Assembly: GCF_000699445.3 (NCBI RefSeq)
Contig: NC_067200.1
Location: 2,396,450 to 2,460,449, forward strand
Length of the DNA: 64,000 nt
Reading direction: 5' to 3'
From: Schistosoma haematobium
Taxonomy: Eukaryota; Platyhelminthes; Trematoda; Strigeidida; Schistosomatidae
Part shown: positions 23,928-37,675 of the stretch, one piece after another
How positions within the stretch are numbered: the first letter of the stretch is position 1
Layout of the letters: each line of letters opens with the position of its first letter
Notes under the pieces: model-generated
What the model saw: the letters and a program-made list of their open reading frames with translations, nothing else
Databases searched by the model: none
Told to the model about the DNA's origin: nothing
Translations under genes and position numbers: made by a program

Positions 23928-24000
23928 GGGCCTGTGGCGCAATGGATAACGCGCCTGACTACGGATCAGGAGATTCCAGGTTCGAATCCTGGCAGGCTCG
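23928..24000 (+). tRNA. tRNA-Arg-ACG: tRNA-Arg(ACG), array unit 14
   Basis: Consensus tRNA; TTTT at 24007-24010. This and all later units have a short upstream GAA tract. Confidence 0.97.
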
Positions 24001-25442
24001 GTCGCCTTTTCAACTACTGTCACAACACACAATACACACGCATCACACACAACCATCTGCCACACTACGCTCCACACGACAACATCACCAACGTCATAGG
24101 CAATTGACGCCACCGACCCACCACACTCCATGCACAAGCGGTGCATGCACGATAGTTGACAGACGCATTGCATTCAAAGTGAGCACCGTTGTCAGAGAGG
24201 TCTGCTTACTCACGTGCTTTCTCTTTCTTCTGCTGGTCGATTGCATTATGAAAACTTCCACATGTGAGAGGAAGAACGGGACACAATTGACCGGATGAGA
24301 GAGAGATGGCGAATTCGTTTTGTTACTTATGATCGATCATATAAGTGAAATGCAACGCCCGAATTCATCGTAAATAATAGATCTCAGTGAGCACTTATAT
24401 GATCCGCACATATTCAATAAGATGGGGATTATTAGGTGCACCATTAAATGGTTGTTATTTACGACCAGTAGAAGTTGTAGCGACAATTAACGAAAGATAA
24501 ATGGAGAGAAATAGTGTTTCGCTTCACTTGACTTTTCATTCTGCATCACACTAAATTCTTCAAGAAACACATTATTGAAGTGCGTGTTTATAATCAAGGC
24601 TCGTGATAACAGCTGTCTCGAACAATTTACTCTTCTTCAAGTTACGGTTCGAACAAGACAGTGAAATGTCAGTGAGAAACTAACACAAAATTTAACAGAA
24701 GCTGTTCACATTTCAATATAAAGTGAAGTCGAAATGAATGAGGTATTTTGCAATTGTCCAATCATGAGCACTGCCAACAAACACGGATTATATGCATGGA
24801 AGAGAAGGAAATATGAGACAAGAATGGGAGAGAACAAATAAACTAGAAGGGAAATATAGTAAAGCAGAGAGACCAGTGAAGGACAAGAAAGCAGGCAAAC
24901 AGGCAAGCAGACAGTCACTGAAATTCACAACAAGAAGGAGAAGAAGAAGAAGAAGAAGAGCAACAGCAAGAGTGGAACAGGTGTTTAGAGCACATTGAAC
25001 AACTGTTGAATAGACCAGTCTCACTGAACGCACCGAATAAGACAGGACAGGACAGAACTGGACCTGACCTGACCTGACCTGACCTGACCGGACCGGATCG
25101 CACCGGACCGGACGGGACATCGAGGCAACACGCTGACACACAGACATTCCTACACCTGTCATTCGAACAATGATCGAACATATGAGTATGGTGATGAGAC
25201 AAATGAGGAGTGGGGAAACACAGCAGGACGTGACAACACACCAGTTGAAAGAGTGAAGTCACACATAACAGTAGGTGGAGAGATGCTACACGTTCTGTTG
25301 AGAAAGATTTTGGAGGTGGAGGTGGAGGTGGAGGTGGAGGAGGAGGAGGGTGAGGAGGAGGAATAAGAAGAAGAAGAAGAAGAATCGTTGCTGGGAAGAG
25401 AGACTGGAAATAAGATGTGGGCAAGTGAGCTGCCGATCGTAG

Positions 25443-25515
25443 GGGCCTGTGGCGCAATGGATAACGCGCCTGACTACGGATCAGGAGATTCCAGGTTCGA
25501 ATCCTGGCAGGCTCG
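25443..25515 (+). tRNA. tRNA-Arg-ACG: tRNA-Arg(ACG), array unit 15
   Basis: Consensus tRNA; TTTT at 25522-25525. Start of the most uniform block, spaced 1,515 bp; pure GAA upstream. Confidence 0.97.
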
Positions 25516-26957
25516 GTCGCCTTTTCAACTACTGTCACAACACACAATACACACGCATCACACACAACCATCTGCCACACTACGCTCCACACGACAACAT
25601 CACCAACGTCATAGGCAATTGACGCCACCGACCCACCACACTCCATGCACAAGCGGTGCATGCACGATAGTTGACAGACGCATTGCATTCAAAGTGAGCA
25701 CCGTTGTCAGAGAGGTCTGCTTACTCACGTGCTTTCTCTTTCTTCTGCTGGTCGATTGCATTATGAAAACTTCCACATGTGAGAGGAAGAACGGGACACA
25801 ATTGACCGGATGAGAGAGAGATGGCGAATTCGTTTTGTTACTTATGATCGATCATATAAGTGAAATGCAACGCCCGAATTCATCGTAAATAATAGATCTC
25901 AGTGAGCACTTATATGATCCGCACATATTCAATAAGATGGGGATTATTAGGTGCACCATTAAATGGTTGTTATTTACGACCAGTAGAAGTTGTAGCGACA
26001 ATTAACGAAAGATAAATGGAGAGAAATAGTGTTTCGCTTCACTTGACTTTTCATTCTGCATCACACTAAATTCTTCAAGAAACACATTATTGAAGTGCGT
26101 GTTTATAATCAAGGCTCGTGATAACAGCTGTCTCGAACAATTTACTCTTCTTCAAGTTACGGTTCGAACAAGACAGTGAAATGTCAGTGAGAAACTAACA
26201 CAAAATTTAACAGAAGCTGTTCACATTTCAATATAAAGTGAAGTCGAAATGAATGAGGTATTTTGCAATTGTCCAATCATGAGCACTGCCAACAAACACG
26301 GATTATATGCATGGAAGAGAAGGAAATATGAGACAAGAATGGGAGAGAACAAATAAACTAGAAGGGAAATATAGTAAAGCAGAGAGACCAGTGAAGGACA
26401 AGAAAGCAGGCAAACAGGCAAGCAGACAGTCACTGAAATTCACAACAAGAAGGAGAAGAAGAAGAAGAAGAAGAGCAACAGCAAGAGTGGAACAGGTGTT
26501 TAGAGCACATTGAACAACTGTTGAATAGACCAGTCTCACTGAACGCACCGAATAAGACAGGACAGGACAGAACTGGACCTGACCTGACCTGACCTGACCT
26601 GACCGGACCGGATCGCACCGGACCGGACGGGACATCGAGGCAACACGCTGACACACAGACATTCCTACACCTGTCATTCGAACAATGATCGAACATATGA
26701 GTATGGTGATGAGACAAATGAGGAGTGGGGAAACACAGCAGGACGTGACAACACACCAGTTGAAAGAGTGAAGTCACACATAACAGTAGGTGGAGAGATG
26801 CTACACGTTCTGTTGAGAAAGATTTTGGAGGTGGAGGTGGAGGTGGAGGTGGAGGAGGAGGAGGGTGAGGAGGAGGAATAAGAAGAAGGAGAAGAAGAAT
26901 CGTTGCTGGGAAGAGAGACTGGAAATAAGATGTGGGCAAGTGAGCTGCCGATCGTAG

Positions 26958-27030
26958 GGGCCTGTGGCGCAATGGATAACGCGCCTGACTACGGATCAGG
27001 AGATTCCAGGTTCGAATCCTGGCAGGCTCG
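26958..27030 (+). tRNA. tRNA-Arg-ACG: tRNA-Arg(ACG), array unit 16
   Basis: Consensus tRNA; TTTT at 27037-27040; one GGA in the upstream GAA run. Confidence 0.97.
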
Positions 27031-28472
27031 GTCGCCTTTTCAACTACTGTCACAACACACAATACACACGCATCACACACAACCATCTGCCACACTACGC
27101 TCCACACGACAACATCACCAACGTCATAGGCAATTGACGCCACCGACCCACCACACTCCATGCACAAGCGGTGCATGCACGATAGTTGACAGACGCATTG
27201 CATTCAAAGTGAGCACCGTTGTCAGAGAGGTCTGCTTACTCACGTGCTTTCTCTTTCTTCTGCTGGTCGATTGCATTATGAAAACTTCCACATGTGAGAG
27301 GAAGAACGGGACACAATTGACCGGATGAGAGAGAGATGGCGAATTCGTTTTGTTACTTATGATCGATCATATAAGTGAAATGCAACGCCCGAATTCATCG
27401 TAAATAATAGATCTCAGTGAGCACTTATATGATCCGCACATATTCAATAAGATGGGGATTATTAGGTGCACCATTAAATGGTTGTTATTTACGACCAGTA
27501 GAAGTTGTAGCGACAATTAACGAAAGATAAATGGAGAGAAATAGTGTTTCGCTTCACTTGACTTTTCATTCTGCATCACACTAAATTCTTCAAGAAACAC
27601 ATTATTGAAGTGCGTGTTTATAATCAAGGCTCGTGATAACAGCTGTCTCGAACAATTTACTCTTCTTCAAGTTACGGTTCGAACAAGACAGTGAAATGTC
27701 AGTGAGAAACTAACACAAAATTTAACAGAAGCTGTTCACATTTCAATATAAAGTGAAGTCGAAATGAATGAGGTATTTTGCAATTGTCCAATCATGAGCA
27801 CTGCCAACAAACACGGATTATATGCATGGAAGAGAAGGAAATATGAGACAAGAATGGGAGAGAACAAATAAACTAGAAGGGAAATATAGTAAAGCAGAGA
27901 GACCAGTGAAGGACAAGAAAGCAGGCAAACAGGCAAGCAGACAGTCACTGAAATTCACAACAAGAAGGAGAAGAAGAAGAAGAAGAAGAGCAACAGCAAG
28001 AGTGGAACAGGTGTTTAGAGCACATTGAACAACTGTTGAATAGACCAGTCTCACTGAACGCACCGAATAAGACAGGACAGGACAGAACTGGACCTGACCT
28101 GACCTGACCTGACCTGACCGGACCGGATCGCACCGGACCGGACGGGACATCGAGGCAACACGCTGACACACAGACATTCCTACACCTGTCATTCGAACAA
28201 TGATCGAACATATGAGTATGGTGATGAGACAAATGAGGAGTGGGGAAACACAGCAGGACGTGACAACACACCAGTTGAAAGAGTGAAGTCACACATAACA
28301 GTAGGTGGAGAGATGCTACACGTTCTGTTGAGAAAGATTTTGGAGGTGGAGGTGGAGGTGGAGGTGGAGGAGGAGGAGGGTGAGGAGGAGGAATAAGAAG
28401 AAGAAGAAGAAGAATCGTTGCTGGGAAGAGAGACTGGAAATAAGATGTGGGCAAGTGAGCTGCCGATCGTAG

Positions 28473-28545
28473 GGGCCTGTGGCGCAATGGATAACGCGCC
28501 TGACTACGGATCAGGAGATTCCAGGTTCGAATCCTGGCAGGCTCG
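28473..28545 (+). tRNA. tRNA-Arg-ACG: tRNA-Arg(ACG), array unit 17
   Basis: Consensus tRNA; TTTT at 28552-28555; pure GAA upstream. Confidence 0.97.
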
Positions 28546-29987
28546 GTCGCCTTTTCAACTACTGTCACAACACACAATACACACGCATCACACACAACCA
28601 TCTGCCACACTACGCTCCACACGACAACATCACCAACGTCATAGGCAATTGACGCCACCGACCCACCACACTCCATGCACAAGCGGTGCATGCACGATAG
28701 TTGACAGACGCATTGCATTCAAAGTGAGCACCGTTGTCAGAGAGGTCTGCTTACTCACGTGCTTTCTCTTTCTTCTGCTGGTCGATTGCATTATGAAAAC
28801 TTCCACATGTGAGAGGAAGAACGGGACACAATTGACCGGATGAGAGAGAGATGGCGAATTCGTTTTGTTACTTATGATCGATCATATAAGTGAAATGCAA
28901 CGCCCGAATTCATCGTAAATAATAGATCTCAGTGAGCACTTATATGATCCGCACATATTCAATAAGATGGGGATTATTAGGTGCACCATTAAATGGTTGT
29001 TATTTACGACCAGTAGAAGTTGTAGCGACAATTAACGAAAGATAAATGGAGAGAAATAGTGTTTCGCTTCACTTGACTTTTCATTCTGCATCACACTAAA
29101 TTCTTCAAGAAACACATTATTGAAGTGCGTGTTTATAATCAAGGCTCGTGATAACAGCTGTCTCGAACAATTTACTCTTCTTCAAGTTACGGTTCGAACA
29201 AGACAGTGAAATGTCAGTGAGAAACTAACACAAAATTTAACAGAAGCTGTTCACATTTCAATATAAAGTGAAGTCGAAATGAATGAGGTATTTTGCAATT
29301 GTCCAATCATGAGCACTGCCAACAAACACGGATTATATGCATGGAAGAGAAGGAAATATGAGACAAGAATGGGAGAGAACAAATAAACTAGAAGGGAAAT
29401 ATAGTAAAGCAGAGAGACCAGTGAAGGACAAGAAAGCAGGCAAACAGGCAAGCAGACAGTCACTGAAATTCACAACAAGAAGGAGAAGAAGAAGAAGAAG
29501 AAGAGCAACAGCAAGAGTGGAACAGGTGTTTAGAGCACATTGAACAACTGTTGAATAGACCAGTCTCACTGAACGCACCGAATAAGACAGGACAGGACAG
29601 AACTGGACCTGACCTGACCTGACCTGACCTGACCGGACCGGATCGCACCGGACCGGACGGGACATCGAGGCAACACGCTGACACACAGACATTCCTACAC
29701 CTGTCATTCGAACAATGATCGAACATATGAGTATGGTGATGAGACAAATGAGGAGTGGGGAAACACAGCAGGACGTGACAACACACCAGTTGAAAGAGTG
29801 AAGTCACACATAACAGTAGGTGGAGAGATGCTACACGTTCTGTTGAGAAAGATTTTGGAGGTGGAGGTGGAGGTGGAGGTGGAGGAGGAGGAGGGTGAGG
29901 AGGAGGAATAAGAAGAAGGAGAAGAAGAATCGTTGCTGGGAAGAGAGACTGGAAATAAGATGTGGGCAAGTGAGCTGCCGATCGTAG

Positions 29988-30060
29988 GGGCCTGTGGCGC
30001 AATGGATAACGCGCCTGACTACGGATCAGGAGATTCCAGGTTCGAATCCTGGCAGGCTCG
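29988..30060 (+). tRNA. tRNA-Arg-ACG: tRNA-Arg(ACG), array unit 18
   Basis: Consensus tRNA; TTTT at 30067-30070; GGA in the upstream GAA run. Confidence 0.97.
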
Positions 30061-31499
30061 GTCGCCTTTTCAACTACTGTCACAACACACAATACACACG
30101 CATCACACACAACCATCTGCCACACTACGCTCCACACGACAACATCACCAACGTCATAGGCAATTGACGCCACCGACCCACCACACTCCATGCACAAGCG
30201 GTGCATGCACGATAGTTGACAGACGCATTGCATTCAAAGTGAGCACCGTTGTCAGAGAGGTCTGCTTACTCACGTGCTTTCTCTTTCTTCTGCTGGTCGA
30301 TTGCATTATGAAAACTTCCACATGTGAGAGGAAGAACGGGACACAATTGACCGGATGAGAGAGAGATGGCGAATTCGTTTTGTTACTTATGATCGATCAT
30401 ATAAGTGAAATGCAACGCCCGAATTCATCGTAAATAATAGATCTCAGTGAGCACTTATATGATCCGCACATATTCAATAAGATGGGGATTATTAGGTGCA
30501 CCATTAAATGGTTGTTATTTACGACCAGTAGAAGTTGTAGCGACAATTAACGAAAGATAAATGGAGAGAAATAGTGTTTCGCTTCACTTGACTTTTCATT
30601 CTGCATCACACTAAATTCTTCAAGAAACACATTATTGAAGTGCGTGTTTATAATCAAGGCTCGTGATAACAGCTGTCTCGAACAATTTACTCTTCTTCAA
30701 GTTACGGTTCGAACAAGACAGTGAAATGTCAGTGAGAAACTAACACAAAATTTAACAGAAGCTGTTCACATTTCAATATAAAGTGAAGTCGAAATGAATG
30801 AGGTATTTTGCAATTGTCCAATCATGAGCACTGCCAACAAACACGGATTATATGCATGGAAGAGAAGGAAATATGAGACAAGAATGGGAGAGAACAAATA
30901 AACTAGAAGGGAAATATAGTAAAGCAGAGAGACCAGTGAAGGACAAGAAAGCAGGCAAACAGGCAAGCAGACAGTCACTGAAATTCACAACAAGAAGAAG
31001 AAGAAGAAGAAGAAGAGCAACAGCAAGAGTGGAACAGGTGTTTAGAGCACATTGAACAACTGTTGAATAGACCAGTCTCACTGAACGCACCGAATAAGAC
31101 AGGACAGGACAGAACTGGACCTGACCTGACCTGACCTGACCTGACCGGACCGGATCGCACCGGACCGGACGGGACATCGAGGCAACACGCTGACACACAG
31201 ACATTCCTACACCTGTCATTCGAACAATGATCGAACATATGAGTATGGTGATGAGACAAATGAGGAGTGGGGAAACACAGCAGGACGTGACAACACACCA
31301 GTTGAAAGAGTGAAGTCACACATAACAGTAGGTGGAGAGATGCTACACGTTCTGTTGAGAAAGATTTTGGAGGTGGAGGTGGAGGTGGAGGTGGAGGAGG
31401 AGGAGGGTGAGGAGGAGGAATAAGAAGAAGAAGAAGAAGAATCGTTGCTGGGAAGAGAGACTGGAAATAAGATGTGGGCAAGTGAGCTGCCGATCGTAG

Positions 31500-31572
31500 G
31501 GGCCTGTGGCGCAATGGATAACGCGCCTGACTACGGATCAGGAGATTCCAGGTTCGAATCCTGGCAGGCTCG
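31500..31572 (+). tRNA. tRNA-Arg-ACG: tRNA-Arg(ACG), array unit 19
   Basis: Consensus tRNA; TTTT at 31579-31582. It follows the shortest spacing (1,512 bp), due to one lost GAA in the linker tract near 31000. Confidence 0.97.
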
Positions 31573-33014
31573 GTCGCCTTTTCAACTACTGTCACAACAC
31601 ACAATACACACGCATCACACACAACCATCTGCCACACTACGCTCCACACGACAACATCACCAACGTCATAGGCAATTGACGCCACCGACCCACCACACTC
31701 CATGCACAAGCGGTGCATGCACGATAGTTGACAGACGCATTGCATTCAAAGTGAGCACCGTTGTCAGAGAGGTCTGCTTACTCACGTGCTTTCTCTTTCT
31801 TCTGCTGGTCGATTGCATTATGAAAACTTCCACATGTGAGAGGAAGAACGGGACACAATTGACCGGATGAGAGAGAGATGGCGAATTCGTTTTGTTACTT
31901 ATGATCGATCATATAAGTGAAATGCAACGCCCGAATTCATCGTAAATAATAGATCTCAGTGAGCACTTATATGATCCGCACATATTCAATAAGATGGGGA
32001 TTATTAGGTGCACCATTAAATGGTTGTTATTTACGACCAGTAGAAGTTGTAGCGACAATTAACGAAAGATAAATGGAGAGAAATAGTGTTTCGCTTCACT
32101 TGACTTTTCATTCTGCATCACACTAAATTCTTCAAGAAACACATTATTGAAGTGCGTGTTTATAATCAAGGCTCGTGATAACAGCTGTCTCGAACAATTT
32201 ACTCTTCTTCAAGTTACGGTTCGAACAAGACAGTGAAATGTCAGTGAGAAACTAACACAAAATTTAACAGAAGCTGTTCACATTTCAATATAAAGTGAAG
32301 TCGAAATGAATGAGGTATTTTGCAATTGTCCAATCATGAGCACTGCCAACAAACACGGATTATATGCATGGAAGAGAAGGAAATATGAGACAAGAATGGG
32401 AGAGAACAAATAAACTAGAAGGGAAATATAGTAAAGCAGAGAGACCAGTGAAGGACAAGAAAGCAGGCAAACAGGCAAGCAGACAGTCACTGAAATTCAC
32501 AACAAGAAGGAGAAGAAGAAGAAGAAGAAGAGCAACAGCAAGAGTGGAACAGGTGTTTAGAGCACATTGAACAACTGTTGAATAGACCAGTCTCACTGAA
32601 CGCACCGAATAAGACAGGACAGGACAGAACTGGACCTGACCTGACCTGACCTGACCTGACCGGACCGGATCGCACCGGACCGGACGGGACATCGAGGCAA
32701 CACGCTGACACACAGACATTCCTACACCTGTCATTCGAACAATGATCGAACATATGAGTATGGTGATGAGACAAATGAGGAGTGGGGAAACACAGCAGGA
32801 CGTGACAACACACCAGTTGAAAGAGTGAAGTCACACATAACAGTAGGTGGAGAGATGCTACACGTTCTGTTGAGAAAGATTTTGGAGGTGGAGGTGGAGG
32901 TGGAGGTGGAGGAGGAGGAGGGTGAGGAGGAGGAATAAGAAGAAGGAGAAGAAGAATCGTTGCTGGGAAGAGAGACTGGAAATAAGATGTGGGCAAGTGA
33001 GCTGCCGATCGTAG

Positions 33015-33087
33015 GGGCCTGTGGCGCAATGGATAACGCGCCTGACTACGGATCAGGAGATTCCAGGTTCGAATCCTGGCAGGCTCG
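33015..33087 (+). tRNA. tRNA-Arg-ACG: tRNA-Arg(ACG), array unit 20
   Basis: Consensus tRNA; TTTT at 33094-33097; GGA in the upstream GAA run. Confidence 0.97.
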
Positions 33088-34535
33088 GTCGCCTTTTCAA
33101 CTACTGTCACAACACACAATACACACGCATCACACACAACCATCTGCCACACTACGCTCCACACGACAACATCACCAACGTCATAGGCAATTGACGCCAC
33201 CGACCCACCACACTCCATGCACAAGCGGTGCATGCACGATAGTTGACAGACGCATTGCATTCAAAGTGAGCACCGTTGTCAGAGAGGTCTGCTTACTCAC
33301 GTGCTTTCTCTTTCTTCTGCTGGTCGATTGCATTATGAAAACTTCCACATGTGAGAGGAAGAACGGGACACAATTGACCGGATGAGAGAGAGATGGCGAA
33401 TTCGTTTTGTTACTTATGATCGATCATATAAGTGAAATGCAACGCCCGAATTCATCGTAAATAATAGATCTCAGTGAGCACTTATATGATCCGCACATAT
33501 TCAATAAGATGGGGATTATTAGGTGCACCATTAAATGGTTGTTATTTACGACCAGTAGAAGTTGTAGCGACAATTAACGAAAGATAAATGGAGAGAAATA
33601 GTGTTTCGCTTCACTTGACTTTTCATTCTGCATCACACTAAATTCTTCAAGAAACACATTATTGAAGTGCGTGTTTATAATCAAGGCTCGTGATAACAGC
33701 TGTCTCGAACAATTTACTCTTCTTCAAGTTACGGTTCGAACAAGACAGTGAAATGTCAGTGAGAAACTAACACAAAATTTAACAGAAGCTGTTCACATTT
33801 CAATATAAAGTGAAGTCGAAATGAATGAGGTATTTTGCAATTGTCCAATCATGAGCACTGCCAACAAACACGGATTATATGCATGGAAGAGAAGGAAATA
33901 TGAGACAAGAATGGGAGAGAACAAATAAACTAGAAGGGAAATATAGTAAAGCAGAGAGACCAGTGAAGGACAAGAAAGCAGGCAAACAGGCAAGCAGACA
34001 GTCACTGAAATTCACAACAAGAAGAAGAAGAAGAAGAAGAAGAAGAAGAAGAGCAACAGCAAGAGTGGAACAGGTGTTTAGAGCACATTGAACAACTGTT
34101 GAATAGACCAGTCTCACTGAACGCACCGAATAAGACAGGACAGGACAGAACTGGACCTGACCTGACCTGACCTGACCTGACCGGACCGGATCGCACCGGA
34201 CCGGACGGGACATCGAGGCAACACGCTGACACACAGACATTCCTACACCTGTCATTCGAACAATGATCGAACATATGAGTATGGTGATGAGACAAATGAG
34301 GAGTGGGGAAACACAGCAGGACGTGACAACACACCAGTTGAAAGAGTGAAGTCACACATAACAGTAGGTGGAGAGATGCTACACGTTCTGTTGAGAAAGA
34401 TTTTGGAGGTGGAGGTGGAGGTGGAGGTGGAGGAGGAGGAGGGTGAGGAGGAGGAATAAGAAGAAGGAGAAGAAGAATCGTTGCTGGGAAGAGAGACTGG
34501 AAATAAGATGTGGGCAAGTGAGCTGCCGATCGTAG

Positions 34536-34608
34536 GGGCCTGTGGCGCAATGGATAACGCGCCTGACTACGGATCAGGAGATTCCAGGTTCGAATCCTGG
34601 CAGGCTCG
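34536..34608 (+). tRNA. tRNA-Arg-ACG: tRNA-Arg(ACG), array unit 21
   Basis: Consensus tRNA; TTTT at 34615-34618; GGA in the upstream GAA run. Confidence 0.97.
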
Positions 34609-36076
34609 GTCGCCTTTTCAACTACTGTCACAACACACAATACACACGCATCACACACAACCATCTGCCACACTACGCTCCACACGACAACATCACCAAC
34701 GTCATAGGCAATTGACGCCACCGACCCACCACACTCCATGCACAAGCGGTGCATGCACGATAGTTGACAGACGCATTGCATTCAAAGTGAGCACCGTTGT
34801 CAGAGAGGTCTGCTTACTCACGTGCTTTCTCTTTCTTCTGCTGGTCGATTGCATTATGAAAACTTCCACATGTGAGAGGAAGAACGGGACACAATTGACC
34901 GGATGAGAGAGAGATGGCGAATTCGTTTTGTTACTTATGATCGATCATATAAGTGAAATGCAACGCCCGAATTCATCGTAAATAATAGATCTCAGTGAGC
35001 ACTTATATGATCCGCACATATTCAATAAGATGGGGATTATTAGGTGCACCATTAAATGGTTGTTATTTACGACCAGTAGAAGTTGTAGCGACAATTAACG
35101 AAAGATAAATGGAGAGATATAGTGTTTCGCTTCACTTGACTTTTCATTCTGCATCACACTAAATTCTTCAAGAAACACATTATTGAAGTGCGTGTTTATA
35201 ATCAAGGCTCGTGATAACAGCTGTCTCGAACAATTTACTCTTCTTCAAGTTACGGTTCGAACAAGACAGTGAAATGTCAGTGAGAAACTAACACAAAATT
35301 TAACAGAAGCTGTTCACATTTCAATATAAAGTGAAGTCGAAATGAATGAGGTATTTTGCAATTGTCCAATCATGAGCACTGCCAACAAACACGGATTATA
35401 TGCATGGAAGAGAAGGAAATATGAGACAAGAATGGGAGAGAACAAATAAACTAGAAGGGAAATATAGTAAAGCAGAGAGACCAGTGAAGGACAAGAAAGC
35501 AGGCAAACAGGCAAGCAGACAGTCACTGAAATTCACAACAAGAAGGAGAAGAAGAAGGAGAAGAAGGAGAAGAAGAAGAAGAAGAAGAAGACGAGCCACA
35601 GCAAGAGTGGAACAGGTGTTTAGAGCACATTGAACAACTGTTGAATAGACCAGTCTCACTGAACGCACCGAATAAGACAGGACAGGACAGAACTGGACCT
35701 GACCTGACCTGACCTGACCTGACCGGACCGGATCGCACCGGACCGGTCGAGACATCGAGGCAACACGCTGACACACAGACATTCCTACACCTGTCATTCG
35801 AAAAATGATCGAACATATGAGTATGGTGATGAGACAAATGAGGAGTGGGGAAACACAGCAGGACGTGACAACACACCAGTTGAAAGAGTGAAGTCACACA
35901 TAACAGTAGGTGGAGAGATGCTACACGTTCTGTTGAGAAAGATTTTGGAGGTGGAGGTGGAGGTGGAGGTGGAGGAGGAGGAGGGTGAGGAGGAGGAATA
36001 AGAAGAAGGAGAAGAAGAATCGTTGCTGGGAAGAGAGACTGGAAATAAGATGTGGGCAAGTGAGCTGCCGATCGTG

Positions 36077-36149
36077 GGGCCTGTGGCGCAATGGATAACG
36101 CGCCTGACTACGGATCAGAAGATTCCAGGTTCGAATCCTGGCAGGCTTG
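36077..36149 (+). tRNA. tRNA-Arg-ACG: tRNA-Arg(ACG), array unit 22, doubly variant
   Basis: It carries both the C27-A43 mismatch (TCAGA) and C72 to T, so the first acceptor pair is G-U (GGCTTG end). One base is also lost just upstream (CGTGGGGCC). TTTT at 36156-36159. It is the most altered full copy and probably the least stable fold. Confidence 0.93.
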
Positions 36150-37602
36150 GTCGCCTTTTCAACTACTGTCACAACACACAATACACACGCATCACACACA
36201 ACCATCTGCCACACTACGCTCCACACGACAACATCACCAACGTCATAGGCAATTGACGCCACCGACCCACCACACTCCATGCACAAGCGGTGCATGCACG
36301 ATAGTTGACAGACGCATTGCATTCAAAGTGAGCACCGTTGTCAGAGAGGTCTGCTTACTCACGTGCTTTCTCTTTCTTCTGCTGGTCGATTGCATTATGA
36401 AAACTTCCACATGTGAGAGGAAGAACGGGACACAATTGACCGGATGAGAGAGAGATGGCGAATTCGTTTTGTTACTTATGATCGATCATATAAGTGAAAT
36501 GCAACGCCCGAATTCATCGTAAATAATAGATCTCAGTGAGCACTTATATGATCCGCACATATTCAATAAGATGGGGATTATTAGGTGCACCATTAAATGG
36601 TTGTTATTTACGACCAGTAGAAGTTGTAGCGACAATTAACGAAAGATAAATGGAGAGAAATAGTGTTTCGCTTCACTTGACTTTTCATTCTGCATCACAC
36701 TAAATTCTTCAAGAAACACATTATTGAAGTGCGTGTTTATAATCAAGGCTCGTGATAACAGCTGTCTCGAACAATTTACTCTTCTTCAAGTTACGGTTCG
36801 AACAAGACAGTGAAATGTCAGTGAGAAACTAACACAAAATTTAACAGAAGCTGTTCACATTTCCATATATAGTGAAGTCGAAATGAATGAGGTATTTTGC
36901 AATTGTCCAATCATGAGCACTGCCAACAAACACGGATTATATGCATGGAAGAGAAGGAAATATGAGACAAGAATGGGAGAGAACAAATAAACTAGAAGGG
37001 AAATAGAGTAAAGCAGAGAGACCAGTGAAGGACAAGAAAGCAGGCAAACAGGCAAGCAGACAGTCACTGAAATTCACAACAAGAAGAAGAAGAAGAAGAA
37101 GAAGGAGAAGAAGAGCAACAGCAAGAGTGGAACAGGTGTTTAGAGCATATTGAACAACTGTTGAATAGACCAGTCTCACTGAACGCACCGAATAAGACAG
37201 GACAGGACAGAACTGGACCTGACCTGACCTGACCTGACCTGACCTGACCTGACCGGATCGCACCGGACCGGTCGAGACATCGAGGCAACACGCTGACACA
37301 CAGACATTCCTACACCTGTCATTCGAACAATGATCGAACATATGAGTATGGTGATGAGACAAATGAGGAGTGGGGAAACACAGCAGGACGTGACAACACA
37401 CCAGTTGAAAGAGTGAAGTCACACATAACAGTAGGTGGAGAGATGCTACACGTTCTGTTGAGAAAGATTTTGGAGGTGGAGGTGGAGGTGGAGGTGGAGG
37501 AGGAGGAGGGTGAGGAGGAGGAATAAGAAGAAGGAGAAGAAGAATCGTTGCTGGGAAGAGAGACTGGAAATAAGATGTGGGCAAGTGAGCTGCCGATCGT
37601 AG

Positions 37603-37675
37603 GGGCCTGTGGCGCAATGGATAACGCGCCTGACTACGGATCAGGAGATTCCAGGTTCGAATCCTGGCAGGCTTG
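37603..37675 (+). tRNA. tRNA-Arg-ACG: tRNA-Arg(ACG), array unit 23, G1-U72 variant
   Basis: C72 to T turns the first acceptor pair into G-U. The rest is consensus; TTTT at 37682-37685. Confidence 0.96.

Noticed and set aside
24915..25688. Minus-strand open frames of 220-311 codons with Leu and Pro runs, one per unit.
   Set aside because: They are antisense readings of purine microsatellites, the tRNA and pentamers. They change frame and length with tract length and show no domain.
33879..34091. Poly-arginine open frame (AGA repeats) in an array of tRNA-Arg genes.
   Set aside because: The runs are translation of a GAA microsatellite. AGA is not read by the ACG anticodon, so the link to arginine is coincidence.
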